Origin: Flavobacterium sp. 1 | Lineage (GTDB): Bacteria > Bacteroidota > Bacteroidia > Flavobacteriales > Flavobacteriaceae | Direction: 5' to 3' | Assembly: GCF_002797935.1 (NCBI RefSeq) | Contig: NZ_PGER01000001.1 | Coordinates: 2,046,001-2,110,000 of the forward strand | DNA length: 64,000 bases | Part shown: piece by piece, positions 25,349 through 33,945 of the stretch | Layout of the letters: each line of letters begins with the position of its first letter | How positions within the stretch are numbered: position 1 is the stretch's first letter | Notes under the pieces: model-generated | Seen by the model: only the letters and a program-made list of their open reading frames with translations | Database searches by the model: none | Told to the model about the DNA's origin: nothing | Program-made: the position numbers and the translations under genes

Positions 25349-25548
25349 ACCAATTGGTGTAATTCGTAAAGTTTTTATTTAACACATAGAAACATAGATT
25401 TTACTTAAAAAAGAATGCAAAAAAAGAAATACATTTCTTTCACATAGTTCACTATGTGTGTTTTAAAAAAGTGAAACGCCTTCTTTCTAGCTTACATACT
25501 CTATGTTTCTATGTGTTGAAAATAATTAGCTCAACGGGTTTATATTAC
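25349..25548. repeat. ACACATAG inverted-repeat element, copy B
   Basis: CCAATTGGTGTAATT ... AACACATAGAAACATAG at the left; CTATGTTTCTATGTGTTG ... CAACGGGTTTA at the right; a central TTCACATAG / CTATGTG. It is nearly the reverse of the copy at 40720, sharing GAATGCAAAAAA...ACATTTCTTT and TTTTAAAAAAGTGAAA segments. Noncoding. Confidence 0.8.
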
Positions 25549-25766
25549 TAAAATAAAATCATAGAAATAAACAAAATTGATTCCCTAAATTACTCAAAGT
25601 AAAAATTAAAGTAAAAAACTAAAGTCTTTTAAAATAAATTATTTAAATTCAATTGATTTTTCAAATAAATAATTACTAGAAACAATTAACTTTATACTTC
25701 TGATTTTTAGCCAAATAAAACAATTAAAACAGTATTATTAAAACTTCATTTTACCTTTTAACCGTA

Positions 25767-25860
25767 ATGCCCTGCGCAAGGGATAGAGCCTTTATTTTTT
25801 TTCTTTAAAAAAATAAAGGAGGTACAACTGTAATTTTAAACAATGGAGTTGCGCCCTAAA
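25767..25860. repeat. Intergenic hairpin repeat related to family 3
   Basis: CCCTGCGCAAGGGATAGAG, then CCTTTATTTTTTT / AAAAAAATAAAGG as a stem, then AGGTACAACTG and GGAGTTGCGCCC. The left flank recalls the GCGTRAGGGAT start of family 3, but the second stem is absent. Together with copy B of the ACACATAG element it accounts for about half of the 633-base gap before gcvT. The rest is AT-rich without a gene. Confidence 0.6.
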
Positions 25861-25955
25861 AAAGCTTTTCTTTTAAATACATTTCAACTTTTATAACCTT
25901 TGCCAAGCAAAATAAAAGCTATAAATTAGCACTTTAATTTTTATAAAAAAAACAA

Positions 25956-27038
25956 ATGAAAAATACTGCTTTAACGCACATACATGAGGGTTTGGGAGCG
26001 AAAATACTGCCGTTTGCCGGGTACAATATGCCTATTCTTTATGAAGGGGTGAATGCAGAACACGAAACGGTTCGAAATGCAGTAGGAGTTTTTGATGTAT
26101 CGCACATGGGAGAATTTATACTTTCGGGTCCAAATGCATTGGCTTTGATTCAAAAAGTAACTTCGAATGACGCATCGGCTTTGACAATTGGGAGAGCCCA
26201 ATATTCCTGTTTACCTAACAATGACGGCGGAATTGTAGATGATTTAATTGTCTATAAAATGAAGGAAGAACAATATTTACTGGTTGTAAATGCTTCAAAT
26301 ATTGACAAAGACTGGGATTGGATTTCGTCGCACAATGATTTGGGTGTTGAGATGAGAAACTTATCAGATGATTATTCATTATTGGCAATTCAAGGACCAA
26401 AAGCCGTTGAAGCTATGCAGTCCTTATCGTCCATTGATTTATCTGCAATAGCCTATTACCATTTTGAAGTAGCTGATTTTGCCGGATTTCCTAATGTTAT
26501 TATTTCAGCAACAGGTTATACAGGTTCAGGAGGATTTGAAATTTATTGCAAAAATGACGAAGTAGAAACAATTTGGAATAAAGTTTTTGAGGCTGGTGCT
26601 TCTTATGGAATTAAACCAATTGGTTTGGCAGCCAGAGACACTTTGCGTTTAGAAATGGGATTCTGTTTATATGGCAATGACATTAACGACACTACTTCTC
26701 CGCTAGAAGCTGGTTTAGGATGGATTACTAAATTCACTAAAGAATTTAGTAATTCTGATAATCTTAAAAAACAAAAAGAAGCAGGTGTAACCAAAAAATT
26801 AGTCGCTTTTGAAATGCAGGAGCGCTCTGTTCCAAGACACGATTATGAAATCGTTGATGCTTCGGGAGCTGTAATTGGAATTGTTACTTCTGGAACAATG
26901 TCACCTTCAATGAATAAAGGAATCGGATTAGGTTATGTTACTACAGAAAATAGTGCTGTTGACAGCGATATCTTTATCCGAATCAGAAAAAATGATGTTC
27001 CTGCCAAAGTGGTAAAACTTCCTTTTTATAAAAAATAA
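25956..27038 (+). CDS. gcvT: Glycine cleavage system T protein (aminomethyltransferase)
   Basis: A 360-residue tetrahydrofolate-dependent aminomethyltransferase. It takes the aminomethyl group from lipoylated GcvH, releasing ammonia and forming 5,10-methylene-[37 protein letters not shown] (about 21-54) is the T-protein signature, with the catalytic Asp region DDLIVYK near residue 94. [13 protein letters not shown] and [17 protein letters not shown] (about 225-241) bind folate. [16 protein letters not shown] is the C-terminal motif. Length is typical. It lies 10 bases before the processing-protease gene; gcvH and gcvP are not nearby. Confidence 0.95.
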   Translation: MKNTALTHIHEGLGAKILPFAGYNMPILYEGVNAEHETVRNAVGVFDVSHMGEFILSGPNALALIQKVTSNDASALTIGRAQYSCLPNNDGGIVDDLIVYKMKEEQYLLVVNASNIDKDWDWISSHNDLGVEMRNLSDDYSLLAIQGPKAVEAMQSLSSIDLSAIAYYHFEVADFAGFPNVIISATGYTGSGGFEIYCKNDEVETIWNKVFEAGASYGIKPIGLAARDTLRLEMGFCLYGNDINDTTSPLEAGLGWITKFTKEFSNSDNLKKQKEAGVTKKLVAFEMQERSVPRHDYEIVDASGAVIGIVTSGTMSPSMNKGIGLGYVTTENSAVDSDIFIRIRKNDVPAKVVKLPFYKK

Positions 27039-27048
27039 ACATCAACAT

Positions 27049-29085
27049 ATGAAAAAAATCACATTTGTACTGCTGTTTTCAACATTTTCTCTATTTGCAC
27101 AAAATAGCAGTACTAATTGTGATATTTTACTCAAAATAAACAAACTGCTTCAAAAAGAACACTATAATCCAAAGCCGGTGAACGATAGTTTATCGGCTTA
27201 TGTTTTTGATGAATTATTGAACAATTTAGACCCTTCAAGAAATGTTTTTTTAAAATCACAGGCTGATTCACTTTCCAATATATACAGGCTTCAATTGGAC
27301 AATCTTATTCTAAATAATAATTGTTCTTTTTTGAATGACATCAGAAAGGAATATAAAAAATCACTTTTAAGAAACAAGGCAATATTAGAAAAACTCAACA
27401 AAGAAACTATTGATTATAATACGAAAGATACTGTCAGATTCAAAAAGCAGGATTCAAATTTCTATTTAAAAGCAAATGAAGCAGAGAAAGCTTGGAACAA
27501 GAAAATAAGATACGAAGTATTTAATGATATTGCTGGAAAAAGCAAAAATTTAGATTCGCTTAAGCTTAATTTCAGCACGATGAGTCTCAGATCTCAAAAA
27601 AATATCATCGAAAACGAGCTCTGCAAAATCAATGTGTCGCTTACAAACGACAAACCTTTTGAAGATAATTTTTACAATATTTTTTGCGGTTATTTTGATC
27701 CTCATACCAATTATTTCAGCAATGAAACTAAATCCAGTTTTGTATCCACTTTATCTAAAGAAAAACTTTCACTTGGATTAGAAGTCAGCTTAAATGAAAA
27801 GAACGAAATCAATATAATCGAAATTGATCCAAACGGTCCGGCTTTTAAGACTGGTAAAATCAAAAAAGGAGATCAAATACTGGCCATTTCCAATCAAAAA
27901 GAAACTCTGGAAGTTTCATGCTCTTCGCTGGAATCGATTGCCGCAATGATATCATCGGAATTAAATACAAACCTTACATTAACACTTAAACGGAATTCAG
28001 GAAAACCTTTTAAAGTGTTTATTGAAAAGCAGGTTTTAAAAGATGAAGAGAATACAGTTTACAGCTTTATAGCAGATAAAGGCATCAAAGCAGGCTATAT
28101 AAAAATCCCCAGTTTTTATTCCAATTTTGAAGAAGGAAACAACAAAGGATGTGCGCAGGATGTCGCTAAAGAAACAGTCAAACTAATGCAGGACGACATT
28201 AAAGGGCTAATTCTTGATTTGACTGATAATGGCGGCGGATCTATGGAAGAAGCTGTGAAATTAGCAGGATTATTCATTGACCGCGGTCCAATTTCGATAG
28301 TAACAGATAACAAAAAACAATTATCAATAATAAACGATCCTTATAAAGGGGTTATTTACAAAGGTCCTATTATAATTATAATTAATGGAAATTCAGCTTC
28401 GGCAAGCGAATTTTTTGCCGATATTATGCAGGATTACAACAGAGCTGTTATAATAGGAAGCACCTCTTTAGGGAAAGCGACTATGCAGACTATACTGCCT
28501 TTAGAAAAGAATGATGATCAGCATTTTGTAAAACTAACAGTCAGTAAGTTCTACAGAATTACCGGAAAAAGCCATCAGGCAGTCGGCGTTATTCCTGACG
28601 TGCAAATCCCTACAATTTATCAAGATGTTTTTCAGAAAGAAAGTGATTTCCCAACAGCTTTAAAAAATGAAACCTTAAATTCAAGAATTCGTTTTAGTCC
28701 TTATGTAAGCAATGAATTAATTGAATCGCTTGCCCAAAAAAGCAGAGAAAGAGTAGCACAAGACCCTTATTTCAAATCCGTTATTGCACTCAATGCAAAT
28801 ATCGATGCAATAATAAATAAACCAAAGTTTGAAATACCAATGACCTTAGTTGCTGTTTTCGAAAATCTATCGAACATTAACAGCTTATCAGAGAAAATCA
28901 ATAATTTCGCAATAGATAACCTGAATTTAAACGTATACAATTCCGAATATAACAAATCATTGCTGTTACTTTATCCATCACTTATCGAATATAATAAAAT
29001 ACAGCTTGACAGCTTAAGATCTAACCACTATCTCAATGAATCAATTTCAATTATATCCGATTATAAAGCAATAAGAAAAAACTAA
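27049..29085 (+). CDS. Periplasmic tail-specific (C-terminal processing) protease, S41
   Basis: A 678-residue exported serine protease of the Prc/Tsp type. The signal peptide is about residues 1-17 (FSLFAQ). An N-terminal Tsp domain (LDPSRNVFLKSQAD) comes first. A PDZ domain follows (about 235-325: LGLEVSLNEKNEINIIEIDPNGPAFKTGKIKKGDQIL). The S41 catalytic core has GNSASASEFFADIM (Ser, about residue 450) and GSTSLGKATMQ (Lys, about 475). A C-terminal helical region ends the protein. It trims or degrades envelope proteins from their C-termini. With a 10-base gap it is likely co-transcribed with gcvT, though functionally unrelated. Confidence 0.93.
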   Translation: MKKITFVLLFSTFSLFAQNSSTNCDILLKINKLLQKEHYNPKPVNDSLSAYVFDELLNNLDPSRNVFLKSQADSLSNIYRLQLDNLILNNNCSFLNDIRKEYKKSLLRNKAILEKLNKETIDYNTKDTVRFKKQDSNFYLKANEAEKAWNKKIRYEVFNDIAGKSKNLDSLKLNFSTMSLRSQKNIIENELCKINVSLTNDKPFEDNFYNIFCGYFDPHTNYFSNETKSSFVSTLSKEKLSLGLEVSLNEKNEINIIEIDPNGPAFKTGKIKKGDQILAISNQKETLEVSCSSLESIAAMISSELNTNLTLTLKRNSGKPFKVFIEKQVLKDEENTVYSFIADKGIKAGYIKIPSFYSNFEEGNNKGCAQDVAKETVKLMQDDIKGLILDLTDNGGGSMEEAVKLAGLFIDRGPISIVTDNKKQLSIINDPYKGVIYKGPIIIIINGNSASASEFFADIMQDYNRAVIIGSTSLGKATMQTILPLEKNDDQHFVKLTVSKFYRITGKSHQAVGVIPDVQIPTIYQDVFQKESDFPTALKNETLNSRIRFSPYVSNELIESLAQKSRERVAQDPYFKSVIALNANIDAIINKPKFEIPMTLVAVFENLSNINSLSEKINNFAIDNLNLNVYNSEYNKSLLLLYPSLIEYNKIQLDSLRSNHYLNESISIISDYKAIRKN

Positions 29086-29118
29086 TTAACATAATTTACA
29101 AAAAGATTTTTCTATAGC

Positions 29119-29150
29119 TTTTGGAAAAATAAGGAATAGCTGTATTTTTG
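29119..29150 (+). promoter_or_regulatory. Candidate yebC promoter
   Basis: TTTTG (29119-29123), 19 bases, TATTTTTG (29143-29150): a near-perfect Bacteroidota -33/-7 pair, 22 bases before the yebC ATG. Confidence 0.75.
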
Positions 29151-29172
29151 CAATTCAAAATAAAAATAATCA

Positions 29173-29886
29173 ATGGGAAGAGCATTTGAATTCCGAAAAG
29201 GTAGAAAAATGAAACGTTGGTCAGCTATGGCCAAAGCATTTACCAGAATTGGTAAAGATATTGTAATGGCAGTAAAAGAAGGCGGTCCAAATCCTGATGC
29301 CAATTCAAGATTAAGAGCTGTCATTCAAAATGCTAAGGCTGCCAACATGCCAAAAGACAATGTTGAAAGAGCCATTAAAAAAGCTACTGATAAAGACACA
29401 GCTAATTATAAAGAAGTATTATTTGAAGGATACGCTCCTCATGGTATTGCACTTCTGATAGAAACAGCTACAGACAACAACAACAGAACAGTTGCTAACG
29501 TTAGAAGTTATTTTAACAAATGTAATGGAACTTTAGGAACCCAAGGTTCTGTTGAGTTTATGTTTGATCATACCTGCAACTTTAGAATTCCTAAAGAAGG
29601 AATCGATCCAGAAGAATTGGAATTAGAATTAATTGATTTTGGCGCGGAAGAAGTCTTTGAAGATGAAGACGGTATTTTAATTTATGCTCCTTTTGGAAGT
29701 TTTGGAACTATCCAAAAAGAATTAGAAAGCAGAAATTTAGAAATATTATCTTCTGGTTTTGAAAGAATCCCGCAAATAACAAAAAAATTAACTGAAGCCG
29801 AAATGGCCGATGTAGAAAAATTAATAGAAAAAATGGAAGAAGATGATGACGTGATGAACGTATATCACACAATGGAAGAAGCATAA
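29173..29886 (+). CDS. YebC/PmpR family protein (TACO1-like)
   Basis: A 237-residue member of the YebC/TACO1 family. It begins MGRAFEFRKGRKMKRW and contains FTRIGKDIVMAVKEGGPNPDANSRLR and the NMPKDNVERAIKKA helix, the classical N-terminal signature. GTQGSVEFMFD lies in the middle domain. Older annotation calls these transcription regulators; current knowledge links many YebC proteins to relief of ribosome stalling at proline-rich stretches. The long acidic C-terminus (MEEDDDVMNVYHTMEEA) is usual. Own promoter and terminator. Confidence 0.93.
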   Translation: MGRAFEFRKGRKMKRWSAMAKAFTRIGKDIVMAVKEGGPNPDANSRLRAVIQNAKAANMPKDNVERAIKKATDKDTANYKEVLFEGYAPHGIALLIETATDNNNRTVANVRSYFNKCNGTLGTQGSVEFMFDHTCNFRIPKEGIDPEELELELIDFGAEEVFEDEDGILIYAPFGSFGTIQKELESRNLEILSSGFERIPQITKKLTEAEMADVEKLIEKMEEDDDVMNVYHTMEEA

Positions 29887-29903
29887 TTCTCAAAATATAA
29901 TTT

Positions 29904-29937
29904 TAAAAAAAGCTCTAGATAACCTAGAGCTTTTTTG
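29904..29937 (+). terminator. yebC terminator
   Basis: AAAAAAAGCTCTAG, ATAAC, CTAGAGCTTTTTTG: a strong symmetric hairpin with T-run. Confidence 0.9.
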
Positions 29938-30014
29938 TTTTTAATAACTTCAAAAATCACTGAACCTATTGGCATTACACCGTTTTAAGACTGATCCTAT
30001 CGCAATAATTTCAT

Positions 30015-30046
30015 GAAAAAAAGGCTGAACTAGTAGTACAGCCTCT
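30015..30046 (-). terminator. Terminator for the T9SS cargo gene
   Basis: On the minus strand: AGGCTG, an 11-base loop, CAGCCT followed by eight T. It lies about 35-60 bases after the stop at 30078. Confidence 0.8.
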
Positions 30047-30077
30047 CTTCTCACTAATTGAATATTTATATTTTTAA

Positions 30078-31028
30078 CTAATTTGAGGTCAATTTCTTAG
30101 ATACCGAATCTTGCGGTAAATCGGAAATCTTCAACAAATATGTTCCTTCTGGCAAAGCAGTAACATCAATCACATTTTTATCAGCACTCAATACTTTTAA
30201 ACCTTGCGATGAATAAATTTCTGAAATTTTGATTGACCTTGTTTCCATAGGAACAGATAATACAATACTTATGTTTGTATCAGCTGAAACCGTTTTTTTT
30301 ATTGCTTTCGTACTTTCGTTTTTCAAAGCTGTTTTGGCTACATAAGCAATAACTGTATCATTTGAAGTCAATACAGAATTATTATACATAGTGGCCACTT
30401 CTTCAGCAGATAGAGCAACATCATAAATTTCCAGATCGTCGATATCAGCATTCATGCTAACCGCAGATCCCATTCGGCCAATGCCAAAAACCACCGAAGA
30501 TGTTAATTTTCTGGGGCTAATGGATGATTTAATTAATTCACCATTTCTGTAGATTTTCGAAGTAAGCCCATCATAAGTCACAGTATAATTATACCAAATT
30601 CCCGTGGCAATTGTAGTTGTCACAATAACATCATTTACATATCCCCAACCAGCAAGATTCAAATCGGATCTTGAAGTGGCAGTACTCTGTTGCAATAAAC
30701 CAAAATATTCTGCATTAGCTAAAGCCCCATAACCCCAAATATAATTGGCTGTGGAAATATCATTATACTTCACCCAAACAGAAACCGTTCTTTTAGAATT
30801 AGAAAGCGGTAAATTAGGTATAGATGCTTCAAGAACATTATTAACAATGCGTAAAGCTCCATTTACAGTTCCAGTTCTGTCTTTTACATACTTAGCATCA
30901 CCCAAAAATGAAATTGTATTGGATGCATTACTAAGAGTACCATTAAAATTAAATTCTTGAATTGCATTTTGAGCATTAACTAAAACAGAAAACATTAACA
31001 CTACTATAAAGAGTATATATTTTTTCAT
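30078..31028 (-). CDS. LamG-domain protein with type IX secretion sorting domain
   Basis: A 316-residue exported protein. The signal peptide is about residues 1-19 (MFSVLVNAQ). A concanavalin-A-like LamG jelly roll spans about 22-215 (KRTVSVWVKYND, YTVTYDGLTSKIYRNGELI, ADIDDLEIYDVALSAEEVATMYNN). The C-terminal 70 residues form a type A T9SS target domain (IKISEIYSSQGLKVLS, VIDVTALPEGTYLLKI). It is predicted to be carried across the outer membrane and attached to or released from the surface. LamG alone suggests glycan or protein binding, with no catalytic residues visible. The 288 bases upstream (31029-31316) are very AT-rich and show no gene. Confidence 0.9.
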   Translation of the reverse strand: MKKYILFIVVLMFSVLVNAQNAIQEFNFNGTLSNASNTISFLGDAKYVKDRTGTVNGALRIVNNVLEASIPNLPLSNSKRTVSVWVKYNDISTANYIWGYGALANAEYFGLLQQSTATSRSDLNLAGWGYVNDVIVTTTIATGIWYNYTVTYDGLTSKIYRNGELIKSSISPRKLTSSVVFGIGRMGSAVSMNADIDDLEIYDVALSAEEVATMYNNSVLTSNDTVIAYVAKTALKNESTKAIKKTVSADTNISIVLSVPMETRSIKISEIYSSQGLKVLSADKNVIDVTALPEGTYLLKISDLPQDSVSKKLTSN

Positions 31029-31339
31029 AAGCTGTAGTTTTTAAAATTAGCAAAAAAGTATACGGCTCCATTTAATCTACATAAATTTAAAACTACTTAT
31101 AATACGAACCTAAATACTTCGATGAACAGTCAAAATACTCGTTTAATTAACTAAAAAATAATTTTGAAATAAAATATATTCAATAAAACAAAACATTTTA
31201 ACTTATTAATTAAATAATTACCATCAATTTAACTATATCATCATTAAATCAAAAACAAAAAAATCACATTTAAAACTTTAAACTCTACAGCATTAATTAA
31301 TATTAAAATAAATAATGGATCAGGAGCAAAAGTTGGGGA

Positions 31340-32236
31340 TTATGCAAAAAGATTGGATAATCTGAATAAGAAGAAATCTATATTTCTCACTCCTCTAAAC
31401 TGACTTCTAAAAGCTTTTATTTTTGCATTGAAAGATTCGGCAGAAGCATTTGTGCTTCTATTGTCAAAATAGTTTAAAATTGACTGGTAGTTAAAAGTTA
31501 TAGTATTGAGCAGAATATTAAAGTTTTTAAAGCCTGATTCCTCTACATTTCTATACCAATGCGCCAGTTTGGTCATGGCAATGTGTTTGTCATTGTTGTT
31601 ATTGTAAATCCCTCGAAGTTGTTGATTTAGATTATATGCTGTCTTTATATCGGGGTATAATTCAAATAACATTTGAGCCCTTTCTTTTTGATTTTCAGTC
31701 CATTTTTCGCGAGATTTATAGAGTAGATACCTGCTTCTGGCCAAAAGTTGTTTTAGAGAATCTCCATTAGGCAAGAGCTCTGGGATATATGTTTTATTCT
31801 CTCTTTTTGCCTGCAATATCAATTGATTCTCAAAATCCATAGCTTCCCATCGATGCTTGATTCTAATCTCTTGTAAAGCTTCCAATGCTAATTTTTGAAC
31901 ATGAAACCTATCGGTCACTTGTATTGCTTTTGGAAAGCATCTCTTAGAGATTAGTTTCATGGAATTAGCCATGTCAAGTGTTATCTCTTTGACACAGCTC
32001 CTCTTCTTATAATCAATCTTACTGATGTGTTCTATAACCTGATCAGCCTTGGTTCCAGCAACAATAGCAACTAATGAACCTTTTTTGCCTTTGAATTTCT
32101 TGTTGGTTACAATAGTATAAAGTTCACCCTGAGATAAAGCTACTTCGTCAATTGATAAATGAGTACCTATATTTTCAGGATAAACAATCCATTGATGTGC
32201 ATGTTCTCGTGGATCCCAAGTATTAAAGGAACTCAA
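31340..32236 (-). CDS. ISL3-type transposase, catalytic part (orfB)
   Basis: A 298-codon frame, counted from a TTG, holding the DDE catalytic domain of the ISL3/ISAon1 type. HLSIDEVALSQGELYTIVTNK carries the first Asp region (about residue 29). VKEITLDMANSMKLISKRCFPKAIQVTDRFHVQKLA carries the second. STNASAESFNAKIKAFRSQFRGVRNIDFFLFRLSNLF carries the Glu. The frame is actually open up to 32332, overlapping orfA by 17 bases in the +1 frame, and lacks an ATG there. Expression by +1 frameshifting from orfA is therefore likely. The upstream part (DNSATDCHTIGGFFGVNG) still looks like conserved protein. Confidence 0.9.
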   Translation of the reverse strand: MSSFNTWDPREHAHQWIVYPENIGTHLSIDEVALSQGELYTIVTNKKFKGKKGSLVAIVAGTKADQVIEHISKIDYKKRSCVKEITLDMANSMKLISKRCFPKAIQVTDRFHVQKLALEALQEIRIKHRWEAMDFENQLILQAKRENKTYIPELLPNGDSLKQLLARSRYLLYKSREKWTENQKERAQMLFELYPDIKTAYNLNQQLRGIYNNNNDKHIAMTKLAHWYRNVEESGFKNFNILLNTITFNYQSILNYFDNRSTNASAESFNAKIKAFRSQFRGVRNIDFFLFRLSNLFA

Positions 32237-32315
32237 GTGCTTTTTGTATTGTCTTTGGAGCTTCTTTCCGTTTACTCCGAAAAAACCTCCAATGGTATGA
32301 CAATCGGTAGCGCTG

Positions 32316-32663
32316 TTATCTATTAATTTCTTTTAAAAAAGCCGCAAACTCTTGAGTCATGCGGGTTCCTTTGGCAACTAAATTCCAATCTCTTTTAATA
32401 ATTTCTCCTGTGGTTTTATTAGTCCAGCGACGTCTTTTGATATGCAAATACACAAACTTACCTCTTAGAGGAAAATCCTGAATAGTGATCTCATCCAAAA
32501 AGCCCTTTGATACCAGTTCAAATGTATTAAACTCTTGTGGAGGCTTAATTTTTTCCTCAAAATACAAGTGTAATATTTCTTCTGTATTAGTAGTAGAAAC
32601 CACTTCAAAGTGGTCTACTAAAAAATCAGGCAGCATCAATTTTAAAAGGTCAATAGGAGTCAT
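32316..32663 (-). CDS. ISL3-type transposase, N-terminal part (orfA)
   Basis: A 115-residue protein corresponding to the ISAon1-type 'N-terminal region' proteins. IDLLKLMLPDFLVDHFEV opens it, and IHIKRRRWTNKTTGEIIKRDWNLVAKGTRMT-like sequence (about 84-107) is the DNA-binding-side motif seen before the catalytic domain. It stops with FLKEINR-TAA just after the run TTTTTTAAAAG, where a +1 slip would join it to orfB. Because the element has intact ends, this split is probably native and not decay. Confidence 0.88.
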   Translation of the reverse strand: MTPIDLLKLMLPDFLVDHFEVVSTTNTEEILHLYFEEKIKPPQEFNTFELVSKGFLDEITIQDFPLRGKFVYLHIKRRRWTNKTTGEIIKRDWNLVAKGTRMTQEFAAFLKEINR

Positions 32664-32777
32664 CTCAAATTATAAGATTACAAAGTTCTTATTTTATTTT
32701 AACATTTCCTCCCCAGGTTTTGTTCTTGATCCTAAATAATATTCATTTAAAATACCTCAACACTTAATTAGATCCAT

Positions 32778-32812
32778 AAAAAAAGCTCCAGATTTACACC
32801 TGGAGCTTTTCA
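32778..32812 (-). terminator. Terminator of the cysteine-synthase-like gene
   Basis: AAAAAAAGCTCCAG, ATTTACAC, CTGGAGCTTTT: a symmetric hairpin with A-run on one side and T-run on the other, usable on both strands. Confidence 0.88.
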
Positions 32813-32833
32813 CAAATTATAACGGTAAATTAT

Positions 32834-33874
32834 TTACTTAATAAATTCTATTTTTTGTGCTTCTTCTTCATTAATGCTGTCAAAGAATCCTTGATCATTC
32901 ATCCAATCATCGCTAAACACTTTACTCATATAACGTGAACCATGATCTGGGAAGATAGCAACCACATTGCTATTCTTGTCGAACTCTCCTTCTTCAGCAT
33001 ATTGTTTGATTGCCTGCATTACTGCTCCAGATGTATAACCAACAAACAAACCTTCTTTTCGGGTTACTTCTCTTGCAGAGTGAGCACTTTCTTCATCAGA
33101 AACTTTGATAAATTTATCAATAATATCAAAATCAGTTGCTGACGGGATTAAATTCTTCCCTAATCCTTCTATTCTATATGGGTAAATTTCATCATTATCA
33201 AATTCTTTAGTTTCATGGTATTTTTTCAAAACCGAACCAAATGCATCAACACCAAGTATTCTAATATTAGGATTTTGCTCTTTAAGGTATTTTGCAGTTC
33301 CTGAAATAGTTCCTCCGGTTCCGCTACAAGCAACAAGGTGAGTTATTTTGCCATTTGTTTGTTTCCAAATTTCCGGCCCTGTCGATTTGTAATGAGCATC
33401 AATATTTAATTGATTAAAATATTGATTAATATAAACAGATCCTTTTGTTTCTTCATGCAGGCGTTTTGCTACATTATAATAAGATCGGTCGTCATCGGCA
33501 GATACGTGAGCAGGACAAACATAAACCTTAGCCCCCAAACTCCTTAACATATCAATCTTATCTTTTGAAGATTTTGAACTCACCGCAAGAATACAATTGT
33601 ACCCTTTTATGATGCTTACCATTGCTAAGCTAAATCCTGTATTACCAGAAGTTGTTTCAATAATAGTATCACCTGGAGACAAAATACCTCTTTTTTCTGC
33701 TTCTTCGATGATGTATAAAGCTATTCTATCTTTCGATGAGTGCCCCGGATTAAAGGACTCTACTTTTGCATAGAAGTTTCCCTTTAAATTCTCGGTTACA
33801 CTGTTTAGTCTAATAAGTGGAGTATTACCTATTAACTCTAAAACATTATTATAAGCATTTATTTCTTCTTTCAT
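32834..33874 (-). CDS. PLP-dependent cysteine synthase-family protein
   Basis: A 346-residue fold-type II PLP enzyme. [14 protein letters not shown] opens it. [15 protein letters not shown] holds the PLP lysine (K46). [11 protein letters not shown] is the substrate loop and [16 protein letters not shown] the phosphate-binding loop. It is closest to O-acetylserine sulfhydrylase / cystathionine beta-synthase catalytic cores. No CBS regulatory domains follow, so cysteine synthase or cystathionine beta-synthase activity are both possible. Cytoplasmic, with its own terminator. Confidence 0.9.
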   Translation of the reverse strand: MKEEINAYNNVLELIGNTPLIRLNSVTENLKGNFYAKVESFNPGHSSKDRIALYIIEEAEKRGILSPGDTIIETTSGNTGFSLAMVSIIKGYNCILAVSSKSSKDKIDMLRSLGAKVYVCPAHVSADDDRSYYNVAKRLHEETKGSVYINQYFNQLNIDAHYKSTGPEIWKQTNGKITHLVACSGTGGTISGTAKYLKEQNPNIRILGVDAFGSVLKKYHETKEFDNDEIYPYRIEGLGKNLIPSATDFDIIDKFIKVSDEESAHSAREVTRKEGLFVGYTSGAVMQAIKQYAEEGEFDKNSNVVAIFPDHGSRYMSKVFSDDWMNDQGFFDSINEEEAQKIEFIK

Positions 33875-33945
33875 AAAAAAATAGTTTATCTGAGAGCATT
33901 TTTAATTCACCCCGATATTATGCAAATCTAACAAAAAAAATCTAA

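Larger units (their letters stand above)
31317..32732 (-). mobile_element. Intact ISL3/ISAon1-type insertion sequence with 8-bp target duplication
   Basis: A 1416-base element. The ends are imperfect inverted repeats of about 22 bases: GGATCAGGAGCAAAAGTTGG from 31317, and on the other strand GGATCAAGAACAAAACCTGG reading in from 32732. Both flanks carry the identical octamer TAAATAAT (31309-31316 and 32733-32740), a perfect target duplication of the size known for ISL3 elements. Inside are two minus-strand frames making one transposase. It inserted between the T9SS cargo gene and the cysteine-synthase-like gene without disrupting either. Confidence 0.93.

Noticed and set aside
32316..32332. 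Treating the split ISL3 transposase as a pseudogene.
   Set aside because: The element has intact ends and a perfect target duplication, and the frames overlap at a slippery run, so a native two-frame transposase is more likely.
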